From positions 1 through 39,460 of the forward strand of contig JACQWK010000147.1 of the NCBI GenBank assembly GCA_016209525.1: DNA of 39,460 nt. Direction: 5' to 3'. Shown one piece after another: positions 1 through 7,833 of this stretch. The translations under genes and the position numbers were made by a program. The number at the start of each line of letters is the position of its first letter. The stretch's first letter is position 1. Under the pieces are notes generated by a model. It was given only the letters and a program-made list of their open reading frames with translations. It was not told the DNA's origin and did no database searches. Origin of the DNA: Verrucomicrobiota bacterium (GTDB lineage: Bacteria > Verrucomicrobiota > Verrucomicrobiia > Limisphaerales > SIBE01).

Positions 1-206
1 CCGCAACTCCCTGGAGAGATTAAGATTAGGAGTAAAAGTAAGAGCAAGGCCTGATCGGGATAGAATTGAATTCATTCTTAATTCAACAGCAGTGCCCCTT
101 GCCCCTCCCAGGAGGGGAACAGTCGCTGCGGCTGAGTTTTTTGATTCCCCTCGTTGGAGGAGTGCAGGGGTGGGTTGCATGACCAATTGAATGTCTGAGT
201 TGGCTG
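1..206. other. left-edge intergenic stretch with a short hairpin
   Basis: No credible gene is visible. At 102-117 there is a perfect hairpin, CCCCTCC / GGAGGGG with a 2-nt loop, of the kind scattered between genes elsewhere in the window. It lies downstream of the cysteine synthase gene, which ends at 207 on the minus strand. It could act in transcript ending, but it has no run of T after the stem, so I do not call it a terminator. Confidence 0.5.
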
Positions 207-1172
207 TTACGCCTGATTGCCGGACGCGAGGCCGGGGATGTGTTTCATCATGTTCGAGGTGTATTTGAAGATGTTGTCGGGAAAAATCATCACGCCAAAG
301 CCCGCTTTGTCGCGCAGGATGATCTCTCTCGCTCCTTCGTAAATCAGCCCGGAACTCGGCCCGGCGAGCAAGCCCTCCGTTTGGCACAGCTCAAGCGCCC
401 GAGTGTAGGCCGTCCGGTATTCGACCTCCACGATGTCGTCAATCAGCGAGGAGTCGAAGAGCTTGGAGACGCCCAACTGGGTCACGTTGCGGAGGCCGGG
501 CACGTCATGGCCTTCGGTCGGTTGAATTGCGATCACTTTCAAGTCCGGCTTTCTGGCGCGCAAAAACCGGCTGATGCCAGTGACCGTGCCGCACGTCCCG
601 AGGGAAAGAAACAGATGCGTGATCTTGCCTTCGGTTTGCCGCCAGATTTCCGGACCGGTTGTCCGAAAGTGCGCTTCGACGTTCTTTTCGTTCTCGTATT
701 GGTTAGGCATCGCATACTTATCACGCGAGGCCTTGGCGTGGGTTTTGGCAAGATTGATCGAGCCGTCACCCAAGCCCGGGGCCGGACAAAGGTCATCGCT
801 CACCACGTCCAACTCAGCGCCGGCGATCTTGAGCAAAACCTTTTTTTCCAGAGGAATCTTGTTGGGCACAACCGCCCGCATGTGGTACCCGCGGGCGCGC
901 GCCATGGCCGCCAAGCTGATTCCGGTGTTGCCTGAAGTGGGCTCGACGATGCCCCTGCCTTTTCCCAATTCACCGCGCTGTTCCAGGTCCAACAGCATCG
1001 CCCAAGCCGCCCGATCTTTGACCGAGCCGAACGGGTTCATCCACTCGAGTTTGGCGTAAAGGAGAAAATCCTGGGAGGGACTCATCCGGTTGATGCGCAC
1101 CATTGGCGAGGGATTCTCCTCCGTGGGCAACATCTCGAAAATATCGTTATAGACCCGCGTTTGGTGGTTCAT
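207..1172 (-). CDS. cysteine synthase-family PLP enzyme
   Basis: A 321-residue fold-type II PLP enzyme of the cysteine synthase/cystathionine beta-synthase family. These enzymes replace the acetyl or phosphate group of an activated serine with sulfide or another nucleophile in the cytoplasm. The motif NPFGSVKDR near residue 50 carries the PLP lysine, PTSGNTGIS near residue 80 is the phosphate/asparagine loop, and SLGTCGTVTG near residue 190 binds the PLP phosphate. Length and motif order match the family. It has no C-terminal CBS domain. The ATG at 1172 fits the family N-terminus. Whether it is CysK-like, CysM-like or uses another acceptor cannot be decided here. Its upstream region holds DnaA-box-like sites. 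Confidence 0.88.
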   Translation of the reverse strand: MNHQTRVYNDIFEMLPTEENPSPMVRINRMSPSQDFLLYAKLEWMNPFGSVKDRAAWAMLLDLEQRGELGKGRGIVEPTSGNTGISLAAMARARGYHMRAVVPNKIPLEKKVLLKIAGAELDVVSDDLCPAPGLGDGSINLAKTHAKASRDKYAMPNQYENEKNVEAHFRTTGPEIWRQTEGKITHLFLSLGTCGTVTGISRFLRARKPDLKVIAIQPTEGHDVPGLRNVTQLGVSKLFDSSLIDDIVEVEYRTAYTRALELCQTEGLLAGPSSGLIYEGAREIILRDKAGFGVMIFPDNIFKYTSNMMKHIPGLASGNQA

Positions 1173-1249
1173 GCTCTGGCGAACGAAATGGACCTCCCTT
1201 AATTATGGCTTTTGCCCCCAGCCGACAACCTTTTTCCGGGAGCGCAAAG

Positions 1250-1377
1250 TTATTGACCGATTTCACAGGTTATTAACAGCCGGAGGGAGTTTTTCGCTAG
1301 GGAGGTGCGGTCGAGAGCGGCTTTTCACGTGTTATCCACAGGTTATGAACTGCTTTTTGCCAATTCTTGTGGATATT
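1250..1377. promoter_or_regulatory. cluster of DnaA-box-like 9-mers
   Basis: A perfect DnaA box TTATCCACA lies at 1332-1340. An 8/9 match on the other strand (TGTGGATAT) is at 1369-1377, and a 7/9 match TTATTAACA at 1270-1278. Weaker partners begin at 1250 and 1343. The cluster occupies the gap upstream of the cysteine synthase gene and runs into the 3' end of the Gfo/Idh/MocA gene. It could be an origin-like or DnaA-titrating site, or DnaA control of the gene at 1172. No dnaA, dnaN or parAB neighbours are in the window, so function is inferred only. Confidence 0.4.
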
Positions 1378-2431
1378 TCAGGCTCCACTGGGACCGGATC
1401 GTGTCGAGCGTGCGCATGATGGACAGGCTCTCCGCCAGCGGCATTGTCTCGCTTTCGATTCGGCCTTCTCTCAAACAGCACATGACTTCCGCAGCCTCGT
1501 ACTGGTAACCGTTTCCTTGGTAAGGGAAATCCAGAGTGCTTTCGGAGCCCACGCACGCCGTAAGACTCAGCGAGATTGGGCGATTCAGGGGCAAATTGAC
1601 TCTCAATTGCTGTCCCCGCTGCGATCTCTGATGACCTTTGTCGGCAATGAGGCTCATTGCGGTCGGTCGCCACCACGGACTGTGAATGCGAATCTGGCCT
1701 TCCGTGCCCATGATGACTGCTTCTTGCGGCATATTGGTGCGCACCGCGCACATCAGGACCGCGATCTGTCCAGCCGCGTGCTGGAGAAGCATAGCCGACT
1801 CCTCGTCCACTCCCGTCCGGCCCAGTTGCGCCATGCTGGCAATCTTGACGGGCGGACCGAAGATCATCGAAGCGAGCGAGATAGGATAGATTCCAACATC
1901 CAGAAGCGCCCCGCCGCCGTCGGCGGGATTGAATAATCGGCTGTTGGGATCTAACGGCGCGCGGAATCCGAAGTCAGCCGTCAGCATCCGCACTTCTCCA
2001 ATCGCGCCCTGGCGGAGCATTTCCCGCAATTTGGCCATGAGCGGAAAGAAGCGAGTCCACAACGCTTCCATGAGGAAAAGCTTCTTTTGCCGCGCGGACG
2101 CGATCATCTCCTCCGCCTCAGAGGCATTGAGTGCGAAAGGCTTTTCACACAAGACAGCTTTTCCAGCCGAAAGCGCCAGCAACGTGTTTTCTGCGTGACT
2201 GGAATGCCGCGTAGCCACATACACGGCATCCACCTGTGGATCATGGGCCAAAGCACTGTACTCGCTGTGACAACGGGGGATATTGAATTCCGCGCCAAAG
2301 GAATGCGCGCGGTCCTTGGCCCGTGAACCGACAGCCTCGAGCCTGGCGTCGGGCAGGCATTGCAATGCCGCGGCGAACTTCCTGGCGATGCGGCCAGCCC
2401 CGAGAATCCCCCAGCGAATCGGAACATTCAT
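1343..2431 (-). CDS. Gfo/Idh/MocA-family oxidoreductase
   Basis: A 362-residue NAD(P)-dependent oxidoreductase of the Gfo/Idh/MocA family, usually acting on sugars, inositols or dihydrodiols. The Rossmann nucleotide motif GILGAGRIARKF is at residues 8-19. The family EKP motif (LCEKPFAL) lies near residue 95, and GGGALLDVGIYPI near residue 175 is the conserved stretch holding the catalytic lysine-to-aspartate/histidine region. Length is normal for the family. The ATG at 2431 sits just before the Rossmann strand. It stands alone between intergenic repeats, so the substrate cannot be inferred from context; the pattern resembles dihydrodiol dehydrogenase-type members. Confidence 0.88.
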   Translation of the reverse strand: MNVPIRWGILGAGRIARKFAAALQCLPDARLEAVGSRAKDRAHSFGAEFNIPRCHSEYSALAHDPQVDAVYVATRHSSHAENTLLALSAGKAVLCEKPFALNASEAEEMIASARQKKLFLMEALWTRFFPLMAKLREMLRQGAIGEVRMLTADFGFRAPLDPNSRLFNPADGGGALLDVGIYPISLASMIFGPPVKIASMAQLGRTGVDEESAMLLQHAAGQIAVLMCAVRTNMPQEAVIMGTEGQIRIHSPWWRPTAMSLIADKGHQRSQRGQQLRVNLPLNRPISLSLTACVGSESTLDFPYQGNGYQYEAAEVMCCLREGRIESETMPLAESLSIMRTLDTIRSQWSLKYPQELAKSSS

Positions 2432-2507
2432 TAAGTCTTGAAGTTTTCAATGAGGAAACCGCTAACTCGAATATTTCATACCGTTTTGCCCGCAGGACAT
2501 TCTCAAG

Positions 2508-2649
2508 GGTAGGGACGGCGCGCCTGCGCCGTCTCCGCCGCGTGCAGCGGCGGAACCAGCGTGAGGTGTTGGCGAAGGAGTCACGCCTCCTGTTCCGAAG
2601 GGTTCCGCGCCTGCACGGCGCGGGGACGCCGCGGCGCGGCGTCCCTACC
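2508..2649. repeat. 142-bp imperfect palindromic intergenic repeat
   Basis: The outer arms, 2508-2524 (GGTAGGGACGGCGCGCC) and 2633-2649, are reverse complements at 16 of 17 positions. The interior folds into further GC-rich hairpins, for example around GCCGCGTGCAGCGGC near 2540. Overlapping frames have no recognisable protein. It fills most of the 348-bp gap between the Gfo/Idh/MocA and cupin genes and looks like a REP/MITE-type element of this genome. Confidence 0.75.
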
Positions 2650-2731
2650 TCTTTTCGGGTGTGAATTCTGCAGGCTAAAGGCGGGACTCCATACGTGCCA
2701 AAATGAATATTGGTGCGGTAGCCTTGATTTC

Positions 2732-2761
2732 ATTCGCGTTTATTCGCGTGGATTCGCGGTT
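2732..2761 (+). repeat. 30-bp ATTCGCG triple-unit repeat, copy 1
   Basis: Three 10-nt units follow the pattern ATTCGCGTNN, ATTNGCGTNN, ATTNGCGGTT. The same 30-bp element occurs at 37949-37978 (minus) and 38021-38050 (plus). It is intergenic here, close to the 3' end of the cupin gene. Confidence 0.8.
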
Positions 2762-2779
2762 AAGCTGAATTGTTGCGGC

Positions 2780-3199
2780 TCAGGATCCGCCGTTTGCACT
2801 TCTGCTTCCGCCGTCCACAGACTGTGGGAAATACAAATCGTCCTCGGCGATATCCGGGATGCCAATCACCAGCACCCGCACCCGCCCTTTCGCGCCGTGA
2901 ACCACTCCTGGCGGAATATGGACGATGGACCCTTTCCTGACCGCGTGATCGACGCCGTCCAATGTGACAGTGCCTTCGCCCTCCAGCACGTAATACAGCT
3001 CCGTGCTTCGTTTGTGGTAATGCTCGCGTGCGCCGTCGATATCGACCGCGTGTGCCCAGGCGGCAATGTTCAGGCCTTGATCTTGCCGGCTGATCAACAG
3101 GTGGCGCCAGCCGCAAGTGCTGCGTTCTTTGGGCGCCTCGCCTTCGTGTCGGATGAGAACAGCCGTGGAGGAGTCAGTCTGTTGCATAAGTTTTCCCAT
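2780..3199 (-). CDS. cupin-domain protein
   Basis: A 139-residue single-domain cupin. The two metal-binding cupin motifs can be read. Motif 1 is around residues 58-80 (HYHKRSTELYYVLEGEG, giving two His and a Glu ligand), and motif 2 is near residue 95 (IPPGVVHGAKG, giving the last His). Such proteins are small metal-dependent enzymes or sugar/ligand-binding proteins in the cytoplasm. Start ATG 3199; a second Met five codons in (3187) is possible. No operon partner shares its strand closely, so the specific role is unknown. Confidence 0.82.
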   Translation of the reverse strand: MGKLMQQTDSSTAVLIRHEGEAPKERSTCGWRHLLISRQDQGLNIAAWAHAVDIDGAREHYHKRSTELYYVLEGEGTVTLDGVDHAVRKGSIVHIPPGVVHGAKGRVRVLVIGIPDIAEDDLYFPQSVDGGSRSANGGS

Positions 3200-3213
3200 G
3201 AAATTGAACCAAT

Positions 3214-3297
3214 GCCCCTCACCTTTAATCCCTCCCCCGCGCCATTCGCCGGGTTTGCATGCACCATGCGGAGGGAGAGGGGCTGGGTGAGGGGTGC
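3214..3297. repeat. CCCTCACC...GGTGAGGG inverted repeat
   Basis: CCCCTCACC near 3215 and GGTGAGGGG near 3286 are complementary, with GGGAGAGGGG-type inner sequence. This is an intergenic palindromic element between the cupin start and the mqnC end. It belongs to the same sequence class as the repeats at 5612-5642 and 8732-8861. Confidence 0.65.
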
Positions 3298-3341
3298 ATG
3301 AACTTGTGCAAGGATTAAGTCACAGAGGTTTCTGGAGAGCG

Positions 3342-4538
3342 CTAATTCACCAAGCGATACCAGTTGTCACGCTGGCGGGGTTCGTAGCCCAAATCTCGGA
3401 TCAAGCGCTGCATGTCATCGACGGTCATTCGGAACGTCGTGCCAGCCTGGGAGACGACGTTTTCCTCGATCATGATGCTCCCGAGGTCGTTTGCTCCGTG
3501 CTTCAGCGCCACTTGCCCAATTTCCAACCCCTGCGTCACCCAGGAACTCTGAATGTTGGGGATGTTATCCAGGTAAATTCGGCTCAGCGCTTGGGTGCGC
3601 AGATACTCGTGGGCGCCGACCGTGGGAGCGCGGAGCCGAGTGTTTTCCGCTTGGAACGTCCAAGCGATGAATGCGGTGAAGCCTATCGGCTGCCTGGGTT
3701 GAGGTGAATTGGGCATCCTGTCCGATTCTTCAGCGTTTGGTTGAAGACGTGAGGCAGGCTGGATGCCTGCCCTACGTTGGGCGAGCGACTTGTCTTGCTG
3801 GGCGCGCACGCGCTCCAAATGTTCAACCCGATCTTCCACCGTCTCGACATGGCCGAACATCATCGTGGCGGTAGAATTGAGGCCCAGGCGATGCGCCTCA
3901 TCCATCACGCTGAGCCAATCGTCGCTCATGGCTTTGAGCGGGGAAACGCGTTTGCGCACCCGATCGACCAGAATCTCGCCGCCGCCGCCTGGGATTGATC
4001 CGAGGCCCGCTTGCTTGAACTGAGCGATGATTTCCTCCAACGGCCGATTGAACACTTTGCGAAAATGGACGAATTCACTCGGGCTGAATCCGTGGATGTT
4101 GATCTGAGGAAACTTTTCTTTGATGTGAGCGAGCAGATCGAGATACCACTGCATCGAAAGTTTGGGATGATGGCCGCCCTGCAGCAGAATCTGAGTTCCT
4201 CCCAGTGCAACCGTCTCTTCGATCTTTTTGTCGATCTCGTCAAAAGTGATGACATACGCGTCATCGTCCCCCTCGACTCGGTAGAACGCGCAGAATTTGC
4301 AATAGACGTTGCAGACGTTCGTGTAGTTGATGTTGCGGTCGATGATGTAGGTGACGATTTCATTGCCGCGTCCGCCGTGTGCGTGGGCTTGGGCCAGACG
4401 TCGGCGTCGATCAGCCAGCGCTCCGAGTTCCTCCAAGGGCAGATGATAGAGCCGGAGCGCTTCTGTTTGATCGATCCGTTGGCCGTTCCAGACCTTTTGG
4501 AGGAGATCGTCCAATGACGTGTCGTAGATCACACCCAA
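3342..4538 (-). CDS. mqnC: cyclic dehypoxanthinyl futalosine synthase (MqnC)
   Basis: A 398-residue radical SAM enzyme of the futalosine route to menaquinone. It cyclises dehypoxanthinyl futalosine. The radical SAM cluster motif CX3CX2C is at Cys76, Cys80 and Cys83 (CNVYCKFC). It is followed by GGTQILLQGG and the glycine-rich SIPGGGGEIL near residue 181, all typical of MqnC and its relatives. The related MqnE and CofH are alternatives, but the N-terminal and GGGGEIL signatures favour MqnC. Residues about 250-284 are an extra stretch between VRAQQD and GFTAF that normal members lack; it is encoded by an in-frame palindromic repeat (see 3753-3771). Without it the length would be about 363, normal for the family. 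Confidence 0.86.
   Translation of the reverse strand: MGVIYDTSLDDLLQKVWNGQRIDQTEALRLYHLPLEELGALADRRRRLAQAHAHGGRGNEIVTYIIDRNINYTNVCNVYCKFCAFYRVEGDDDAYVITFDEIDKKIEETVALGGTQILLQGGHHPKLSMQWYLDLLAHIKEKFPQINIHGFSPSEFVHFRKVFNRPLEEIIAQFKQAGLGSIPGGGGEILVDRVRKRVSPLKAMSDDWLSVMDEAHRLGLNSTATMMFGHVETVEDRVEHLERVRAQQDKSLAQRRAGIQPASRLQPNAEESDRMPNSPQPRQPIGFTAFIAWTFQAENTRLRAPTVGAHEYLRTQALSRIYLDNIPNIQSSWVTQGLEIGQVALKHGANDLGSIMIEENVVSQAGTTFRMTVDDMQRLIRDLGYEPRQRDNWYRLVN
3753..3771. repeat. palindrome inside mqnC
   Basis: GGCAGGC / GCCTGCC are perfect 7-bp arms with a 5-nt loop (TGGAT). They sit inside the extra 35-residue segment of MqnC and keep the reading frame. The element looks like a genome-wide intergenic repeat that has entered a gene. 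Confidence 0.75.
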
Positions 4539-4544
4539 GACCGG

Positions 4545-5516
4545 CTATTCGTCGGGGATCGACTTCTTGACCCGGCTGGGAGGCTCCAAGTAGCGATAGG
4601 GACTGCTGGGGTTGTCGTTGTCGTAGGCGAACGCGTCGCGATGGCCGAGGAAGTATTTCACGGCCTCCACAGGGATGGCGAATCCCAAGCCTTCGCCAAA
4701 GGTCATCTTCATGTTCGTCACGCCGATGACTTCTCCGCGCAGGTTGAACAATGGGCCGCCGCTGTTGCCCGGGTTGATCTGGGCGGTCGTCTGCAAATAG
4801 AGCTCGCCTTGCAGTTGCCGGGTTTTCGTGCTGAGAATCCCCTCCGTCACCGTCCGCTCCAATCCCAGAGGGCTGCCGATGGCGAAGACGCGGTCCCCGA
4901 CCGCCACGGCGTCGGAATCTCCCAACGTCACGTAGGAAAACTTGGGTGCGCCTTTCTCATCGATCCTGAGCAGAGCCAAGTCCTCGAACTTGTTCATCGC
5001 GACGATCCGAACTTCCTTGTAACTCTTGCGCTCGAACTGGCCGCCATTCTGGTGATAGACTTCGACCGAGATCTGAGTTTCACCTTCGATGACGTGGAAG
5101 TTGGTGATCAAATAACCATCCTCATTGAGGATGAAACCCGAGCCTAAGCCGCTGGGCGTCCGTACTTGAACCACACTTTCGCCGAGGACCTTTACCAATT
5201 CGCGGACGCTCCGTTCGGATCTGGAGCTGCCGGCGGCATGGAACAAAGGCGAGTTGAGTTCGTTGGATGGCGTGGACGATACCTGGTTGTCTTCCTTCGG
5301 GGTTTTCTCGGCTTCGGATCGAGTGATGCTCACGATTTGGTTTCGCGGGACGACCAACACCGTGTAGCCCACATCGACGGCCACTTGATCGGGCTTCTCC
5401 GCCAAGATGCGACCGTTGATCGAAACTTGGTCTTTCAACTGAAGGACATCGCCTCCCAGCGTGCTTAGGGCCTCGCCAGTCAGGAATGCGCTCAAGAGAA
5501 CGATACGAACGAACAT
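4545..5516 (-). CDS. secreted HtrA/DegP-like trypsin-family serine protease without PDZ
   Basis: About 323 residues from the ATG at 5516, chosen because it begins a clear signal peptide (MFVRIVLLSAFLTGEALS); an in-frame start at 5594 would hide it. The protease domain shows the triad His141 (NFHVIEG), Asp179 (FEDLALL) and Ser252 (NPGNSGGPL), as in DegP/DegS. The protein ends soon after the protease domain, so the PDZ domains of DegP are absent. Residues 25-65 may be a small beta-domain (VAVDVGYTVLVVPRNQIVSI). It probably acts in protein quality control or signalling in the periplasm. The gene ends six bases from the start of mqnC on the same strand. Confidence 0.86.
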   Translation of the reverse strand: MFVRIVLLSAFLTGEALSTLGGDVLQLKDQVSINGRILAEKPDQVAVDVGYTVLVVPRNQIVSITRSEAEKTPKEDNQVSSTPSNELNSPLFHAAGSSRSERSVRELVKVLGESVVQVRTPSGLGSGFILNEDGYLITNFHVIEGETQISVEVYHQNGGQFERKSYKEVRIVAMNKFEDLALLRIDEKGAPKFSYVTLGDSDAVAVGDRVFAIGSPLGLERTVTEGILSTKTRQLQGELYLQTTAQINPGNSGGPLFNLRGEVIGVTNMKMTFGEGLGFAIPVEAVKYFLGHRDAFAYDNDNPSSPYRYLEPPSRVKKSIPDE

Positions 5517-5611
5517 GTTCAAACCATAATTGCGGCCCGCGTCCTTGACAAGGTGCGATTCACCTGGACCCGCCGGAAGGGAGCATCCTGACACTGCCGC
5601 CGTTGTTTTCT

Positions 5612-5642
5612 CCCTCTCCCACGACGCAGGAGTGGGAGAGGG
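5612..5642. repeat. CCCTCTCCCAC inverted repeat
   Basis: Perfect 11-bp arms at 5612-5622 and 5632-5642 have a 9-nt loop. A related imperfect unit follows at about 5715-5750. The whole 5517-5984 gap (468 bp) holds only such palindromic elements and no credible gene; it is the upstream region of the protease gene. Confidence 0.8.
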
Positions 5643-5818
5643 TCGGGGAGAGGGGCAACCTCGTGTGATGACCGTGACCAGACCTGCTTGGATGAAATGC
5701 TCCTCCTCTCCCCGGCCCTCTCCTCCACTTCGTGGAAGAGAGGGAGTTACGCCGTTGGCGATTCGGTGGCAGGGTCAAGATGCGCCCCGCCAGACCCGCG
5801 CATCCTGAATTTGTTCGT

Positions 5819-5960
5819 AGCGGTGGGCGTCTCGCCTGGCGTAAAGCCAGCGCGTCCCGCCCGGCAGACTTAGGCTGGACGGGGCGCCGATTGCGAAGTT
5901 TGCGGCTCGGGCCGGGCGGCGAGACGCAGGCCCTCTACGGCAGGCGAGACGCCCACCGCT
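5819..5960. repeat. 142-bp element with perfect 20-bp terminal inverted repeats
   Basis: AGCGGTGGGCGTCTCGCCTG at 5819-5838 is exactly reverse complementary to 5941-5960. A third partial unit (GGCGAGACGC) lies inside near 5918. There is no ORF of note. It sits between the 3' end of the methyltransferase gene and the protease gene and looks like a small non-autonomous palindromic element. Confidence 0.8.
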
Positions 5961-5984
5961 GCTTCCCGTGCCAACCTTGTTGGG

Positions 5985-6794
5985 CTAAACTTTTTCGAGG
6001 ACGCAATAGACGTTGTGCGTGAAATACTCCTCCAACCCTGGGAGGTATCGGAGCAGCGAGCAAACTTTCGACAAACAATTCGCGCTTTGGTTCACGCGAA
6101 AACTGACGACGCGCAGGCCTGATTGACCAATGATTCGGCGATAATCCGCCAGGGAATTTTGATTGAGCCCCAAGTCGCGAATGGAAGCAATCGGACCGTC
6201 GTGGTAGCAAAAGATGTTTTCGCCTTCCTCTCGGCGCCGGTTCATACGCGCCACGATGCGCTCCTCGCTCTCGAGCAGATGCCCCCACGGGAAGCGGCGC
6301 CAGGGAAGCCATGTGATGATCCGGCCATGATGGCCGAACGGACTGTTGTAGAGGGGCCCAAACCCGGCGAAAATTCGGCCGCCCGGCTCCAAACAACGTT
6401 TCATTTCCTCAAGCATCCCGCCTAAATCCATGATGTGTTCGAAGGAATCTTTGGAGATAATGAGGTCGAATCCTTCGCCATGGTAGTCGCCGAGGTCCAG
6501 ATCCCGGAACTCGACCCTGTCCGCAATTTGCGGAAATTCGTGCTTCACGTGCGTGGTGGCGAAACCGATCAACCGCGAGTCCGTGTCCAATCCCAGGACC
6601 TTCCGCGCGCCACCGAGCGCAACATCCACGCACAGACTCCCCAAACCGCACCCGACTTCCAGCACGCGCATCCCGTGCAAAGCCGGTCGCAATCCCATTC
6701 GTCGCCAGAAGATGCGATTCTCCAGGTGGCCCCGCCGGAAGTAGGCGACATCCTCAGGGCGCAGGTCCAAGGACGGATTGGATGCACTGATCAC
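5985..6794 (-). CDS. class I SAM-dependent methyltransferase
   Basis: A 269-residue methyltransferase. Motif I (VLEVGCGLGSLC) is near residue 45, the acidic end of strand 2 (VLGLDTDSRL) near residue 68, and the motif II/III region (FDLIISKDSFEHI, LEPGGRIFAGFGP) around residues 110-150. The fold is that of UbiE/Methyltransf_11-type enzymes. The C-terminal half (ENIFCYHDGPIASI and after) is a family-specific substrate region, so the acceptor is unknown. It is divergent from a glycosyltransferase gene, which suggests modification of a surface glycan or lipid, but this is inference. Confidence 0.84.
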   Translation of the reverse strand: MISASNPSLDLRPEDVAYFRRGHLENRIFWRRMGLRPALHGMRVLEVGCGLGSLCVDVALGGARKVLGLDTDSRLIGFATTHVKHEFPQIADRVEFRDLDLGDYHGEGFDLIISKDSFEHIMDLGGMLEEMKRCLEPGGRIFAGFGPLYNSPFGHHGRIITWLPWRRFPWGHLLESEERIVARMNRRREEGENIFCYHDGPIASIRDLGLNQNSLADYRRIIGQSGLRVVSFRVNQSANCLSKVCSLLRYLPGLEEYFTHNVYCVLEKV

Positions 6795-6936
6795 AGTATT
6801 TGGCGTTTACTGATAGACTGTAAGTCTGCGCTACGTTAGACAGATTCTGAGCCGTCTCACAGTAGGTGAACGCCCAGAAGGGCGTGGGGGAAAACCCCAT
6901 TTCCCCGTGCGCCCGGCTCGCTATCGTTGCCTCGAG

Positions 6937-7833
6937 ATGAGCGATCCTTTGCTCAGCATCATCCTGCGTTCATACAATGAGGGCTGGGCGCTGCGTGAGA
7001 CGCTGCCGGCCATTCGGACGCAGGAGTACAAGAGCTGGGAACTCATCGTGATCGATTCCGGATCGACCGACGGCTCCGTGGACCTCATTCGAAGCGTGCA
7101 CCCGCGCCACTTTATCCAAATTGCGCCGCACGAGTACAACCCGGCGCGGGTGATGAACCAGGGGATGCAACTGGCGCGCAGCGACTACGGGATCTTTCTG
7201 AACGCCGATGCGACGCCGCAAGGCCCCAACTGGTTGCGCCCTTTGGCGACCGCCTTGCTCGATCCGCAAACCGCCGCCGTGTTCGGCCGTCAGATGCCCC
7301 GCCCGGACTGCCAGGCGGTCTTTGCCTGCGACTATGAGCAATGCTTTGGTCCGCATCGCAAGTCGGCCCAGTGGGATCACTTCTTCAGCATGGTCAGCAG
7401 CGGCGTGCGCAAGGACATCTGGGCCAAGCGAGGTTTCCTGGAGAAATTCCAGTACTCGGAAGACGACGAGTACACTCGTTGGTGTGTGGCACAAGGCTAC
7501 CGAATCGTTTACTGCCCGGAGTCGGTTGCCATGCATTCACACAATTACACGCCTCAACAGGCTTACAAACGCAGTTTTGGGGAAGGCCGCGCCCTCGCGG
7601 CGGTCTGGTCGGGAGAGCAGAACGACTTCAACTGGGTGCGGAGCGTGTTTCTCGGCTGGCTGAACGACGCGCGGCGAGACTTCTGGTTCTGCGCGCGCCA
7701 ACGGAGGCTGACCGAGTGGCCGCATGCATTGCGCATTCGCTGGCATCAGCGGCAAGGCAAGCTGGCAGGATTCAAAGAAGGCTGGAGCTTCTACCGTCAG
7801 CCTAACGCTGAATATGCCTGCCGAACTGCGTAA
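6937..7833 (+). CDS. family 2 glycosyltransferase
   Basis: A 298-residue GT-A fold glycosyltransferase. The N-terminus LSIILRSYNEGW is the nucleotide-sugar binding start. VIDSGSTDGS at about residues 38-47 and the DxD-like LNADATPQG near residue 90 are family motifs, and EDDEYTRWC near residue 170 matches the catalytic-base region. The ATG at 6937 was chosen because it precedes the first beta strand directly; an upstream in-frame start at 6907 adds ten unlikely residues. The 142-bp divergent gap with the methyltransferase holds an AGACT-gta-AGTCT palindrome near 6807 and an ACGCCC/GGGCGT hairpin at 6870-6885. It overlaps the next gene by 20 bases, suggesting co-expression in polysaccharide synthesis. 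Confidence 0.86.
   Translation: MSDPLLSIILRSYNEGWALRETLPAIRTQEYKSWELIVIDSGSTDGSVDLIRSVHPRHFIQIAPHEYNPARVMNQGMQLARSDYGIFLNADATPQGPNWLRPLATALLDPQTAAVFGRQMPRPDCQAVFACDYEQCFGPHRKSAQWDHFFSMVSSGVRKDIWAKRGFLEKFQYSEDDEYTRWCVAQGYRIVYCPESVAMHSHNYTPQQAYKRSFGEGRALAAVWSGEQNDFNWVRSVFLGWLNDARRDFWFCARQRRLTEWPHALRIRWHQRQGKLAGFKEGWSFYRQPNAEYACRTA

Noticed and set aside
2561-3301. Open frame on the plus strand across the cupin gene
   Set aside because: It reads through the 142-bp palindromic repeat and the antisense of the cupin. No protein-like pattern.
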